Source: Pedobacter changchengzhani (GTDB lineage: Bacteria > Bacteroidota > Bacteroidia > Sphingobacteriales > Sphingobacteriaceae). From it: a stretch of DNA of 64,000 bases. Made by a program: the position numbers and the translations under genes. Below, piece after piece: positions 43,957-52,653 of the stretch (positions within the stretch are counted from its first letter, which is position 1; every line of letters starts with the position of its first letter). The DNA is taken from contig NZ_SJCY01000001.1 of the NCBI RefSeq assembly GCF_004354365.1, positions 554,459 to 618,458 of the forward strand, written 5' to 3'. The notes beneath the pieces are model-generated. The model had not been told where the DNA came from and searched no databases. It saw only the letters and a program-made list of their open reading frames with translations.

Positions 43957-45837
43957 ATGTCAACATTAGTATTAAACGACGAACACAATCACGATCACGC
44001 TGATCACGGGCACCATAAGGAGACTTTGATTTCGAAGTATATCTTCAGTATGGATCATAAAATGATTGCAAAACAGTTTTTGATAACAGGTATTATCATG
44101 GCTGTAATTGCGATGTTTTTATCTATTTTATTTCGTATCCAACTGGCATGGCCTGATAAAAGCTTTCCATTTTTAGAAACATTTTTAGGTAAATGGGCTG
44201 AAGGTGGTCGAATAAAGTCCGATTTTTACCTTGCATTAGTTACCATTCATGGTACAATAATGGTATTCTTTGTACTAACTGCTGGTTTAAGTGGTACCTT
44301 TAGTAATCTCTTAATCCCGCTGCAAATTGGGGCACGAGATATGGCATCTCCATTTCTGAATATGCTTTCTTATTGGTTCTTCTTTACTGCTTGTTCCATT
44401 ATGATGGCTTCGTTCTTCATACAAACAGGGCCGGCATCAGCAGGTTGGACAGTTTATCCGCCTTTATCTGCACTGCCACAAGCAATTCCAGGTTCGGGTT
44501 TGGGTATGACCATGTGGTTAATTAGTATGGTGCTATTTGTAGCATCATCGTTAATGGGTGGTATCAATTACGTGAGTACCATTTTGAATATGCGTACAAA
44601 AGGTATGGATCTTTGGAAAATGCCATTAACAATTTGGGCGTTTTTCTTAACTGCTATTTTGGGTATCCTTTCCTTTCCAGTATTAGTTGCTGGCGTGGTG
44701 TTATTAATATTTGATAGAAGTTTCGGAACAAGTTTCTATTTGTCAGATATCGTAATGGGAACTACTATATTACCAAATGAAGGTGGATCTCCAATTTTAT
44801 GGCAACACTTATTCTGGTTCTTAGGTCACCCTGAGGTTTACATTGTAATTATGCCAGCAATGGGTATCGCATCAGAGGTTATGGCTGTTAATTCTCGCAA
44901 GCCAATCTTTGGTTACCATGCAATGGTTTATTCATTAATTGGTATTACGGTACTATCATTTTTAGTGTGGGGTCACCACATGTTTGTAACAGGAATGAAT
45001 CCGCTACTTGGTGGTGTGTTTATGGTCACGACGTTGATTATTGCCGTACCTTCCGCGGTAAAGACCTTTAACTGGCTTGCCACATTATGGCGTGGAAATA
45101 TTAGGTTTACACCGGCAATGTTATTTGCAATTGGTTTAGTGTCATTCTTCATCTCTGGCGGTTTAACTGGAATTTGGTTGGGTAACGCATCATTAGATAT
45201 TACGCTTCACGATACATATTTCGTAGTTGCTCACTTTCACTTAGTAATGGGTTCTGCAGCTATCTTTGGTATGCTTGCTGGGGTTTATCATTGGTTCCCT
45301 AAAATGTTTGGTAGAATGATGAATCCTAAATTAGGTTACCTTCATTTTTGGTTAACTTTCGTTGCTGCGTATTTGGTATTTTTCCCTTTACACTTTTTGG
45401 GTCTAGATGGTGTTCCACGTCGTTATTATGCATTTACTGAGTTTGAATTTATGAAGAAGTGGTTAACAGTGAATGTATTTGTAACTTGGTCTGCCATCGT
45501 TGCTGCCCTCGCACAAGTGGCGTTCTTATTTAACTTTTTCTATTCAATCTTTAGAGGTAAAATAGCTACTCAAAATCCTTGGGAAGCAAACACTTTAGAA
45601 TGGACTGCTCCAGTAGAACATTTACACGGCAACTGGCCTGGCGAAATTCCAACAGTTTACCGTTGGCCTTACGATTATAGCAAGCCAGGCGATGAAGGAG
45701 ATTTTATACCTCAAACTGTGCCTTTCTCTCAAACAATGAGCTCTAATTTGCCTCACGATTTTGAAGGAAACCCAGAAGCTGAACGTATTCAGTTAGAGTG
45801 GGAAGCAGCTAATCCGGTTATAGTAGATAAAGTTTAA
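43957..45837 (+). CDS. coxA: Cytochrome c oxidase subunit I
   Basis: The catalytic heme-copper subunit (626 residues, 12 or more helices) reduces oxygen and pumps protons. Ligands are in view: the low-spin heme His in TIHGTIMVFF, the CuB His-Tyr pair in GHPEVYIVIMPAMG, the CuB His pair in WGHHMFVTGMNP, and the heme a3 and heme a histidines in HDTYFVVAHFHLVM. The D-channel aspartate is present in GARDMASPFLNMLSYW, and the E of HPEVY is kept, so it looks like an A-type oxidase. The N-terminus is histidine-rich (NDEHNHDHADHGHHKE). A hairpin follows the stop. Confidence 0.97.
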   Translation: MSTLVLNDEHNHDHADHGHHKETLISKYIFSMDHKMIAKQFLITGIIMAVIAMFLSILFRIQLAWPDKSFPFLETFLGKWAEGGRIKSDFYLALVTIHGTIMVFFVLTAGLSGTFSNLLIPLQIGARDMASPFLNMLSYWFFFTACSIMMASFFIQTGPASAGWTVYPPLSALPQAIPGSGLGMTMWLISMVLFVASSLMGGINYVSTILNMRTKGMDLWKMPLTIWAFFLTAILGILSFPVLVAGVVLLIFDRSFGTSFYLSDIVMGTTILPNEGGSPILWQHLFWFLGHPEVYIVIMPAMGIASEVMAVNSRKPIFGYHAMVYSLIGITVLSFLVWGHHMFVTGMNPLLGGVFMVTTLIIAVPSAVKTFNWLATLWRGNIRFTPAMLFAIGLVSFFISGGLTGIWLGNASLDITLHDTYFVVAHFHLVMGSAAIFGMLAGVYHWFPKMFGRMMNPKLGYLHFWLTFVAAYLVFFPLHFLGLDGVPRRYYAFTEFEFMKKWLTVNVFVTWSAIVAALAQVAFLFNFFYSIFRGKIATQNPWEANTLEWTAPVEHLHGNWPGEIPTVYRWPYDYSKPGDEGDFIPQTVPFSQTMSSNLPHDFEGNPEAERIQLEWEAANPVIVDKV

Positions 45838-45863
45838 TAATATAAACTTATAATCATATTTAA

Positions 45864-45909
45864 GGGGTATCTGATTAAGTTTCTGCTTATCCAGATGCCC
45901 CTTTTCTCT
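45864..45909 (+). terminator. Hairpin with T-rich tail between coxA and ctaA
   Basis: GGGGTATCTG (45864-45873) pairs with CAGATGCCCC (45892-45901), with one wobble, and is followed by TTTTCTCTT. It could end most oxidase transcripts before the assembly genes, or act as an mRNA-processing stem. Confidence 0.65.
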
Positions 45910-45920
45910 TAGATAATATA

Positions 45921-46979
45921 ATGATTAAGATTTCAGAACAACGTTTTATAAAAATCAACCTTATAACGATAGTGGTAACGCTATTGGTTATATTGGCTGG
46001 TGGCATAGTACGTAGTACCGGTTCTGGAATGGGTTGCCCAGATTGGCCAAAATGTTTTGATCAATATATTCCACCTACGAGATTATCGCAATTGCCTGCT
46101 GATTACAAGGAAAAGTATGTAGAAGGCAGACTGAAAAAGAACGAGAAATTCGCAAAATACCTTGAAAGTATGGGTAAATTGGATTTGGCAGATAGTGTAA
46201 GACATGATAAAACCATCACGTTACCAGAGGAATTTAATGTAGCCAAAACTTGGACTGAATACATTAACCGTTTGTTTGGTGTAGCCACAGGACTTTTCTT
46301 ATTACTAACAGCTGTTTACTCTTTCGCGTATCGAAAAACTGCTAAACGGATTATTGTATTAAGCATACTTAATATATTTTTGGTTGGTTATCAAGCTTGG
46401 TTGGGATCGATAGTAGTTTCTACCAACTTAATGCAATGGATTGTAACCGTGCACATGCTTTTGGCCCTGCTAATTTTATCAATATCCATTTATACATACA
46501 GTTATGCAAAACAACTGCATAAAGAACGGTCGGTAATAATGTATAGGATTTCATGGTTAAAGGGGTTTTTGTTTTTTACATTAGTAGTAAGCGTTATTCA
46601 GATTATATTAGGCACAGAGGTAAGAGAAGGCGTAGATTTGATTTCTAAATCACTTGCTTTGCCAGGCAGAGAGACGTGGGTAGATAAGGTTGGCAGTATT
46701 TTTCATTATCACCGCGATTTTGCCATTTTGGTGATTGTTTGTAATGCGATAGTGTACAAAATGGTTATAGATCGATTTAGTGGGAAGGCAGAACCTTTGG
46801 TTACAGCTAAGTATATTATTGCAACGTTGCTTATCCAATTGGTTACAGGAATTGCTTTAGCTTACATGTCGTTACCACCAATGGCGCAGGCCTTGCATAT
46901 TTTGTTCTCATCGGTTTTATTTAGTTTACAATTTTATTTGTACTTGTTGGTGTATAGAACAAGAACATATAAGCAATAA
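45921..46979 (+). CDS. ctaA: Heme A synthase (COX15/CtaA)
   Basis: Oxidises the methyl group of heme O to give heme A for the oxidase encoded next door. The 352-residue membrane protein has eight hydrophobic segments. Family motifs are GIVRSTGSGMGCPDWPKC near residue 30, EYINRLFGVATG, VTVHMLLALL, FHYHRDFAIL and ALHILFSSVLF, whose histidines should bind the two hemes. An inserted charged segment (about 65-100, KKNEKFAKYLESMGKL) lies in the first periplasmic loop, as in other Bacteroidota. It is followed by ctaB 12 bases later. Confidence 0.96.
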   Translation: MIKISEQRFIKINLITIVVTLLVILAGGIVRSTGSGMGCPDWPKCFDQYIPPTRLSQLPADYKEKYVEGRLKKNEKFAKYLESMGKLDLADSVRHDKTITLPEEFNVAKTWTEYINRLFGVATGLFLLLTAVYSFAYRKTAKRIIVLSILNIFLVGYQAWLGSIVVSTNLMQWIVTVHMLLALLILSISIYTYSYAKQLHKERSVIMYRISWLKGFLFFTLVVSVIQIILGTEVREGVDLISKSLALPGRETWVDKVGSIFHYHRDFAILVIVCNAIVYKMVIDRFSGKAEPLVTAKYIIATLLIQLVTGIALAYMSLPPMAQALHILFSSVLFSLQFYLYLLVYRTRTYKQ

Positions 46980-46991
46980 TATATTAAGGAA

Positions 46992-47870
46992 TTGAAGCAG
47001 TTTTTTTCAGATTTCTCGAAACTCATAAAATTTAGATTAACATTTTTAGTCGTTTTTTCTGCGTCGATTACATTTTTAATAGGATCGCAGGTTAAAGTTG
47101 ATGGTGTAGTTCCTGGTATTAATTGGTTAAATTGGCTTATTTTAATTGCAGGTGGCTTTTTGGTTACGTCTGCTGCCAATTGTTTTAATGAGGTTATTGA
47201 GGTCGATTTGGATAAATTGATGACTCGAACAAAAGATCGACCAATGCCTGCTGGGCACATGACTACTGGACAGGGATTAGTTTCTGGATTAGTAATGGGT
47301 ATTTTGGGTACTTTTCTATTGGGAAAACTAAATGTAGAAACAGGTCTATTGTCTGTATTTTCAATATTTCTCTATGCATTTGCTTATACACCACTAAAGC
47401 GAAAATCGCCAATAGCAGTATTTGTTGGTGCAATTCCGGGCGCTTTGCCACCACTTATTGGATATGTTGCAGCACATGGAAAGATTGACGGGATCGCATT
47501 TATTTTGTTTTTGATTCAATTTGTATGGCAGTTCCCTCATTTTTGGGCAATCGCTTGGGTTTTGGATGATGACTATAAGAAAGCTGGTTTCAGATTGTTA
47601 CCAACTAAAAACAGAGATAGAATATCGGCCATTGTAATATTTGCCACAACGATAATATTAATCCCGGTAAGTTTACTGCCAACCTTTTATGGTTTCGGCG
47701 GTTATTATATTGCTGGTGTTTCAATTATAGCAGGTGTAATTTTTTGTTGGTTGGCCTTTAAATTATTAATAAATAAACAACTGGCAGATGCCAGAAAATT
47801 AATGTTTTGCTCGTTTTTTTACTTACCAGCCGTACAGTTGGTTTTACTGTTTGATTTTATTATAAAATAA
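46992..47870 (+). CDS. ctaB: Protoheme IX farnesyltransferase (CtaB), TTG start
   Basis: Transfers a farnesyl group to heme B to make heme O, the step before CtaA. The 292-residue protein has the UbiA-family helices and the prenyl-diphosphate/Mg motif NCFNEVIEVDLDKLMTRTKD (the N-x(3)-D-x(3)-D region), with the second acidic loop in WVLDDDYKKAGFRLLP. The only plausible start is TTG at 46992 (then KQFFSDFSKLIKFRL); the first in-frame ATG lies too far inside, at residue 76. A purine-rich AAGGA sits immediately before it. It starts 12 bases after ctaA and ends 2 bases before the subunit III gene. Confidence 0.96.
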   Translation: MKQFFSDFSKLIKFRLTFLVVFSASITFLIGSQVKVDGVVPGINWLNWLILIAGGFLVTSAANCFNEVIEVDLDKLMTRTKDRPMPAGHMTTGQGLVSGLVMGILGTFLLGKLNVETGLLSVFSIFLYAFAYTPLKRKSPIAVFVGAIPGALPPLIGYVAAHGKIDGIAFILFLIQFVWQFPHFWAIAWVLDDDYKKAGFRLLPTKNRDRISAIVIFATTIILIPVSLLPTFYGFGGYYIAGVSIIAGVIFCWLAFKLLINKQLADARKLMFCSFFYLPAVQLVLLFDFIIK

Positions 47871-47872
47871 TT

Positions 47873-48451
47873 ATGAGTTTAACAATGGAAAATAAGCAAG
47901 ATATATTTGATCCAAGACCAAGAAAGTTTATAGTATGGTTATTTGTAGTATCATCAACAATCATGTTTGGTGGTTTTACAAGTTATTATCTTGTATTTGT
48001 AGCATCTAAAGGTAAGGGTCATGGTTTAGTGTTGCCTGATGCTTTTATTTATAGCACATTCGTAATTATTGCGAGCAGTATAACGCTTATGATTGCGTCT
48101 CGATGCCTAAGGAAATCCAATTTTAAGACACAGCGTGTTATGCTATGGTTATCTGTTATTTTAGCTGTAGTTTTTGGGTTTATTCAATTCTCAGCTTGGG
48201 GTAATTTAGTAAAAACTGGTGCTACCTTGGTAAATAATAATGCAGCTATATCGTTTATTTATATCGTTTCGGGGCTGCATTTATTCCATATTATTGCTGG
48301 TGTTGGGCTTATATTCAATGCGTTAGCTGGTAGTTACAAAAATATTCCTTTAGCCAAAAAGGAATACAGAATGGAAATTGCATCTATTTTTTGGCATTTT
48401 ATAGATATATTGTGGATATATCTTTATGTTTTTTTACTTTTGAACCGTTAA
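47873..48451 (+). CDS. coxC: Cytochrome c oxidase subunit III (first copy)
   Basis: A 192-residue heme-copper oxidase subunit III with about five hydrophobic helices. Family features are the FGGFTSYYLVFVASKG region in helix 1-2, a SGLHLFHIIAGVGLIF helix, and the C-terminal FWHFIDILWIYLYVFLLL motif, the usual H-F-x-D-x-x-W ending. It is shorter than the mitochondrial type but normal for the caa3 class. The longer paralogue starts 31 bases after its stop. Subunit III stabilises the D-channel side of the oxidase. Confidence 0.93.
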   Translation: MSLTMENKQDIFDPRPRKFIVWLFVVSSTIMFGGFTSYYLVFVASKGKGHGLVLPDAFIYSTFVIIASSITLMIASRCLRKSNFKTQRVMLWLSVILAVVFGFIQFSAWGNLVKTGATLVNNNAAISFIYIVSGLHLFHIIAGVGLIFNALAGSYKNIPLAKKEYRMEIASIFWHFIDILWIYLYVFLLLNR

Positions 48452-48482
48452 ATTTGTTAACAAACTATTATACTTTTTCCAA

Positions 48483-49190
48483 ATGAATTCAGTATCACAA
48501 TTAGATCAAGTTAAAACCGGGCCATGGAATGGTGGCCGTTCTCCCTGGGCGGTAGAATATGGTAAACTAATGATGTGGATTTTCCTTTTATCGGATGCCT
48601 TTACATTTTCGTCGCTTTTAATTTATTACGGCGCTCAACGTTTTTCTAAATTTACTTGGCCAGATCCAGATTTAGTATTCCAATCTGTACCAGGCTTTGC
48701 AGATAGCGGTTATCCATTAGTATTTGTGGGTATAATGACTTTTATATTAATCTTAAGTTCAGTAACAATGGTTATGGCTGTAGAAGCCGGACATAGAAAG
48801 GCAAAGAAAGAAGTAATTTGGTGGTTAGTAGCCACAATTATATTTGGCTTTATGTTTTTAGGTTGCCAAGCTTTAGAGTGGGGTCACTTGCACCATGAAG
48901 GATTTTGGTGGGGTCAAATTCCATCAGCTGAAGAATTAAAACATTTGTTTGTAGGCCCGGTATCTTTAGTTGCGGCGCAACAGTTTGCCAATTTATTTTT
49001 TACAATAACAGGTTTTCACGGTTTCCACGTATTTACTGGAGTAATGATCAATGTGATTATTTTAATAATGACTATTTGTGGAACATTTGAAAAGCGCGGT
49101 AGTTACTTAATGGTAGAAAAAGTTGGTTTATACTGGCACTTTGTAGATTTAGTTTGGGTGTTTGTATTTACATTCTTTTACTTGGTTTAA
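48483..49190 (+). CDS. coxC: Cytochrome c oxidase subunit III (second copy)
   Basis: A 235-residue subunit III paralogue with about five to seven hydrophobic segments: VEYGKLMMWIFLLSDAFTFS (helix 1), a LEWGHLHHEGFWWGQIPSAE loop, the GFHGFHVFTGVMINVIILI helix and the YWHFVDLVWVFVFTFFYLV ending. It is not a repeat of the 192-residue gene in front of it, since it has a long extra loop between helices. Two tandem subunit III genes are usual in this phylum's oxidase loci. Together with the 192-residue copy it may form the full set of subunit III helices (inference). Confidence 0.92.
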   Translation: MNSVSQLDQVKTGPWNGGRSPWAVEYGKLMMWIFLLSDAFTFSSLLIYYGAQRFSKFTWPDPDLVFQSVPGFADSGYPLVFVGIMTFILILSSVTMVMAVEAGHRKAKKEVIWWLVATIIFGFMFLGCQALEWGHLHHEGFWWGQIPSAEELKHLFVGPVSLVAAQQFANLFFTITGFHGFHVFTGVMINVIILIMTICGTFEKRGSYLMVEKVGLYWHFVDLVWVFVFTFFYLV

Positions 49191-49209
49191 CTTATTTTAA
49201 AAATATATT

Positions 49210-49563
49210 ATGGCAGAACATACGCACACGAACGAAGAACATGAGCATGGCGACCATGCTGGTATGGATAAGGGCAAAATTTTAAAAGTTGCTGGTATTT
49301 TAACAATTATTACCGCAATTGAATTTATTATTGCGCTTTGGGCAATTCCAGGCGGACATATCCCTCAACACATTGGTAATTATATCTATATCGCTTTAAC
49401 TTTGTTAAAAGCTTTTTATATAGTTGCTTATTTCATGCACTTAAAATTTGAGAAGTTAGGACTTCAATTAGTCTTATCACTCTCTTTTATACTGATTATT
49501 TATTTTATTGTTTTAATGCTCATAGAAGGACATTTTATTGGTGTCCACATGATTAATCATTAA
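49210..49563 (+). CDS. coxD: Cytochrome c oxidase subunit IV (prokaryotic caa3-type)
   Basis: A 117-residue protein with three hydrophobic segments (starting near residues 28, 58 and 88). It matches the prokaryotic caa3-type COX4 family (HIGNYIYIALTLLKAFYIVA, then FMHLKFEKLGLQLVLSLSF). It opens with a His/Glu-rich tail (HTHTNEEHEHGDHAG) that resembles the N-terminus of subunit I. It overlaps the next gene by one base (TAATG), so the SCO-like gene is coupled to it. Confidence 0.9.
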   Translation: MAEHTHTNEEHEHGDHAGMDKGKILKVAGILTIITAIEFIIALWAIPGGHIPQHIGNYIYIALTLLKAFYIVAYFMHLKFEKLGLQLVLSLSFILIIYFIVLMLIEGHFIGVHMINH

Positions 49564-50261
49564 TGAAATCAAAATCAACATTTAAAATTTTAATCCTGGT
49601 TAGCATCTTAGCTGTACCAGGATTTTTGTTTTTTTACCTTTTGCCGCACTACGCAAAGAATAGATATAAGCGCTTGCCTTTTTTCGGAGAGAAACAAGTC
49701 GCCTCAACGTTTCGAATGGTAAGAGGTGATAAAATCCCCGATACGGTGTATCACGAGGTGCCTGATTTTAACTTCGAAAATCAGAAGGGCGATACAATAA
49801 GTTGGGATCAGTATAAAGATAAGCTGATAATCATCAATCTTTTTTATGTAAACAGCCCAATAACTGTTGCAAATCAAAATTTAAAAAAAATTGCAACAGG
49901 TTATTTAAGAAATAAGTTAATTCACTTTATTAGTATTTCCGTCGATCCTTCCGACCATCAAAAGCAATTAGGTGAATATGCGGCAAAAATGAATCTTCCG
50001 GCAGATAAATGGAATTTTTTAAGTGGCGATACTACATCAGTGTATCGATTTGTACGCAAAGGTTTACTGCTAGATGTAGTTGACCATCAAAAAGATGCAA
50101 TTGGAAAGATAATTTACAGTAATGAAGTACTGTTATTAGATAATCAACACCGAATTAGAGGTTTTTATGACGCAACTAATGATGAGGCAATGTCTAAGTT
50201 AGACGATGAGATAAAAGTGTTGGTAGCAGAAGATTTGCGTGGTATTAAGGATGGCAGATAA
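49563..50261 (+). CDS. SCO1/SenC-like protein without copper-binding residues
   Basis: This 232-residue protein has one N-terminal membrane helix (ILILVSILAVPGFLFFYLL) and a thioredoxin-like SCO domain (VPDFNFENQKGDTISWDQYK, then FISISVDPSDHQKQLGEYA, NFLSGDTTSVYRFVRKG and NEVLLLDNQHRIRGFYD). Real SCO proteins deliver copper to CuA through CxxxC and a distant His. Here the CPTIC-type site reads SPITV (Ser98, Val102), and the His before the last strand is replaced by Tyr-Ser. It therefore cannot bind copper in the usual way. It remains coupled to the oxidase genes, which argues for a retained structural or chaperone role. Confidence 0.88.
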   Translation: MKSKSTFKILILVSILAVPGFLFFYLLPHYAKNRYKRLPFFGEKQVASTFRMVRGDKIPDTVYHEVPDFNFENQKGDTISWDQYKDKLIIINLFYVNSPITVANQNLKKIATGYLRNKLIHFISISVDPSDHQKQLGEYAAKMNLPADKWNFLSGDTTSVYRFVRKGLLLDVVDHQKDAIGKIIYSNEVLLLDNQHRIRGFYDATNDEAMSKLDDEIKVLVAEDLRGIKDGR

Positions 50262-50338
50262 GTTAGTTTTTTAGAGGATTAGTTGTCTGGTTGGTTAGTG
50301 GTTTAACCGTAACTGACCAAGTTTAGGTTGCAAAATAG

Positions 50339-50887
50339 ATGAGTATGAATACTTCAGCAGAAAAAAAATATAACACTTGGATTATTATTTTATCAATAGC
50401 CATTCCTTTGGTGGTGGCGGCGCTATTTGGCGTTAATCTTCGAAAATTAGGTTTCGATGTAAAGCCCTTAACATTTCTCCCGCCGATATATGCCACTACA
50501 AATGGTATTACCGCTGTTATACTGGTAATTGCATTAATCGCAATTAAAAATGGGAAGAGAAAATTGCACGAAAATTTGATGAAATTTGCAATAGCCCTTT
50601 CTGTGTTGTTTTTAGGGATGTATGTGGCGTACCACATGACCTCAGATTCTACTTCTTACGGTGGGCAGGGCGTAATTAGAACAGTATATTTCTTTATTTT
50701 AATCACACATATTGTGCTCTCGGTAATTATAATTCCATTTGTATTAATCACATTTGTTCGTGCGCTATCAGGAAAGTTTGAACAGCACAAAAAAATAGCT
50801 AGAATTACATTCCCCTTGTGGTTGTATGTTGCAGTTACGGGCGTAATTGTTTACTTGATGATTTCTCCTTACTATATTCATACTTAA
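50339..50887 (+). CDS. DUF420 family membrane protein
   Basis: A 182-residue polytopic membrane protein with five hydrophobic segments, of the DUF420 family found next to caa3 oxidase genes in many bacteria. Characteristic stretches are LPPIYATTNGITAVILVIAL, HENLMKFAIALSVLFLGMYV, SYGGQGVIRTVYFFILITHI and FPLWLYVAVTGVIVYLMISP. Two in-frame ATGs at 50339 and 50345 can start it. It is the last gene of the respiratory locus, 77 bases after the SCO-like gene. An assembly role in the oxidase has been proposed for the family from context only. Confidence 0.9.
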   Translation: MSMNTSAEKKYNTWIIILSIAIPLVVAALFGVNLRKLGFDVKPLTFLPPIYATTNGITAVILVIALIAIKNGKRKLHENLMKFAIALSVLFLGMYVAYHMTSDSTSYGGQGVIRTVYFFILITHIVLSVIIIPFVLITFVRALSGKFEQHKKIARITFPLWLYVAVTGVIVYLMISPYYIHT

Positions 50888-50971
50888 GGTTTATGATTTC
50901 GCAAAACTTAAATCGCTATAATATGTTTTTTTTTGTATGTTGAGGCAAATTAACTAAAGACATGTTCTAAT

Positions 50972-51574
50972 TTGAAGAATGTTGATAATATAGAAACTGG
51001 GCTAGAATTGCAAAATGTTATTATTAATAATAATACCGTTGCCTTTACCTATTTTTATAAATCTTATTTTTCTAAACTTCTGTTAGCCAGCAACAGTTAT
51101 TTGAAAGATGCGGCATTGGCAGAAGAGGTAGTCCAAAACGTTTTTTTAAAAATTTGGGAAAATCCCTACCAACTTGGGGAGGTGAAACTCGTTAAGCCGT
51201 ATTTTTACCGCATCGTTATTAATTTATCCTTAAATTCTCTTAAAAGAAAGAAGAGCTTAGATCAGCATCATTTAAAAATAGCTAATCAGTTGACTGATGA
51301 TGAAATTGATATCTTGGATGAGGAGAATGAAGTGATTGCACTGCTACACTCAGAAATTGATAAGTTGCCCGCACAATGTAAAAAAATCTTTAAACTGAGT
51401 AGGTTTGAAGGGCAAAAATATAAGCAAATAGCAACGCAGTTAAACATTTCGGAAAAAACAGTTGAAAATCATATAGGAAATGCGTTGAAAATATTGAGAG
51501 GTAGGTTTTTGAATGACGAGACCCTTAATAAAAAAGGAAAAGGATATTTAAAATTAATCTCAATATTTCTGTAA
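50972..51574 (+). CDS. ECF-type RNA polymerase sigma factor, TTG start
   Basis: A 200-residue sigma-70 family factor with region 2 (TYFYKSYFSKLLLASNSYLK, AEEVVQNVFLKIWENPYQLG) and region 4 (LPAQCKKIFKLSRFEGQKYK, IATQLNISEKTVENHIGNAL). It has no ATG in the coding part; the frame opens after a stop at 50951, and TTG at 50972 gives the natural KNVDNIETGLELQ start. It precedes FecR, SusC and SusD genes, the standard layout of Bacteroidota cell-surface signalling: the receptor signals through FecR to release this sigma factor, which then transcribes the locus. Confidence 0.94.
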   Translation: MKNVDNIETGLELQNVIINNNTVAFTYFYKSYFSKLLLASNSYLKDAALAEEVVQNVFLKIWENPYQLGEVKLVKPYFYRIVINLSLNSLKRKKSLDQHHLKIANQLTDDEIDILDEENEVIALLHSEIDKLPAQCKKIFKLSRFEGQKYKQIATQLNISEKTVENHIGNALKILRGRFLNDETLNKKGKGYLKLISIFL

Positions 51575-51649
51575 ATAAAAAAAACTTTTTTAGTCACTAG
51601 GGGTTTTACAGGGTTTGTTTGTCTAAGCACTACCAAGTAAACTAACTTA

Positions 51650-52615
51650 ATGATTGTAAACGCCGAAACGCAAGCTTTAATTGCCAAATTTCTCGATAAT
51701 CCCGATGACGTGGAAGTTTCATTCCAATTGGCGCATTGGCGTTCCTTATCTAACGAAAACGAAAACTATTTTCAACAATTATCCGAAATTTGGGTAATGT
51801 CATCAAATGGAGCGGTTTTAGATGAAATTAATGAGAGAAAATCTGTTCTTGAATTAAATAGAAGTTTACCTAATCATGCTAATCAAAAGAATATCGTGTT
51901 GAAATGGATAGGTTCTATTGCTGCAATATCCTTGCTATCGTTTGTTAGTTATTGGGCATTAAGTACCAAATCTGAAACTTTATTAACTAGGTCAACACAC
52001 AACGGGCAAACAGACTCTGTATTTCTCGCCGATGGGTCTAAAATCATGCTTGCTGAGAATAGTACATTGATCTATCCAAAGGTATTTAATAAAAATACAC
52101 GTACGGTTTACCTTAACAAAGGCAAAGCTTTTTTCTTAATTTTTAAAGATCATAAACATCCTTTTAAAGTAATTATGAAGGAGTCTTCTGTGTCGGTTTT
52201 GGGGACTTCATTTAATATAGCTTTAAGTAATAATAAAATCGATTTGGATGTTAAAACTGGTGTAGTCTCTTTCTTGCCTTACGACAAAGGTAAAACTTCA
52301 TTTTTGAAGGCAGATGAAGCAATTACTTACTTCATAAATAGTAATCGGATTGTTACTAGGTCATCTTTAAATGGAGATGCATGGTTAACAAAAAACCTTG
52401 TTTTTGTTGAAGCGCCTTTAGAAGATGTTTGCAAACAACTTAGCGAATATTATCATGTAGATATCAAACTATCTGGAGATCTTATGCATGATAAAAAGCT
52501 CAACGCTGATTTTAAATCGAACAGTTTGCACGAGGTACTGCAAATATTAAATGTTACCTATGGATTTAAAACAAAAAAAATAAAAGATATTATCTATTTA
52601 AAAATTCCTAATTAA
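51650..52615 (+). CDS. FecR family anti-sigma factor
   Basis: A 321-residue inner-membrane anti-sigma protein. The cytoplasmic N-terminal part (about 1-82) should bind the ECF factor. A membrane helix (VLKWIGSIAAISLLSFVSYW) is near residue 85-105. The periplasmic FecR domain contains VFLADGSKIMLAENSTLIYP, VYLNKGKAFFLI, VLGTSFNIALSNNKIDLDV and VKTGVVSF. The C-terminal DUF4974 part, YHVDIKLSGDLMHDKKLNAD followed by LHEVLQILNVTYGFK, contacts the STN domain of the receptor. It lies 75 bases after the sigma gene and just before the SusC gene. Confidence 0.95.
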   Translation: MIVNAETQALIAKFLDNPDDVEVSFQLAHWRSLSNENENYFQQLSEIWVMSSNGAVLDEINERKSVLELNRSLPNHANQKNIVLKWIGSIAAISLLSFVSYWALSTKSETLLTRSTHNGQTDSVFLADGSKIMLAENSTLIYPKVFNKNTRTVYLNKGKAFFLIFKDHKHPFKVIMKESSVSVLGTSFNIALSNNKIDLDVKTGVVSFLPYDKGKTSFLKADEAITYFINSNRIVTRSSLNGDAWLTKNLVFVEAPLEDVCKQLSEYYHVDIKLSGDLMHDKKLNADFKSNSLHEVLQILNVTYGFKTKKIKDIIYLKIPN

Positions 52616-52653
52616 ACCGTCAAATCTATAAACCAGAAAAATCAAAACAAACT

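Noticed and set aside
47873..49190. Tandem subunit III genes as a recent duplication
   Set aside because: They differ in length and sequence, and both types are usual in this phylum's oxidase loci.
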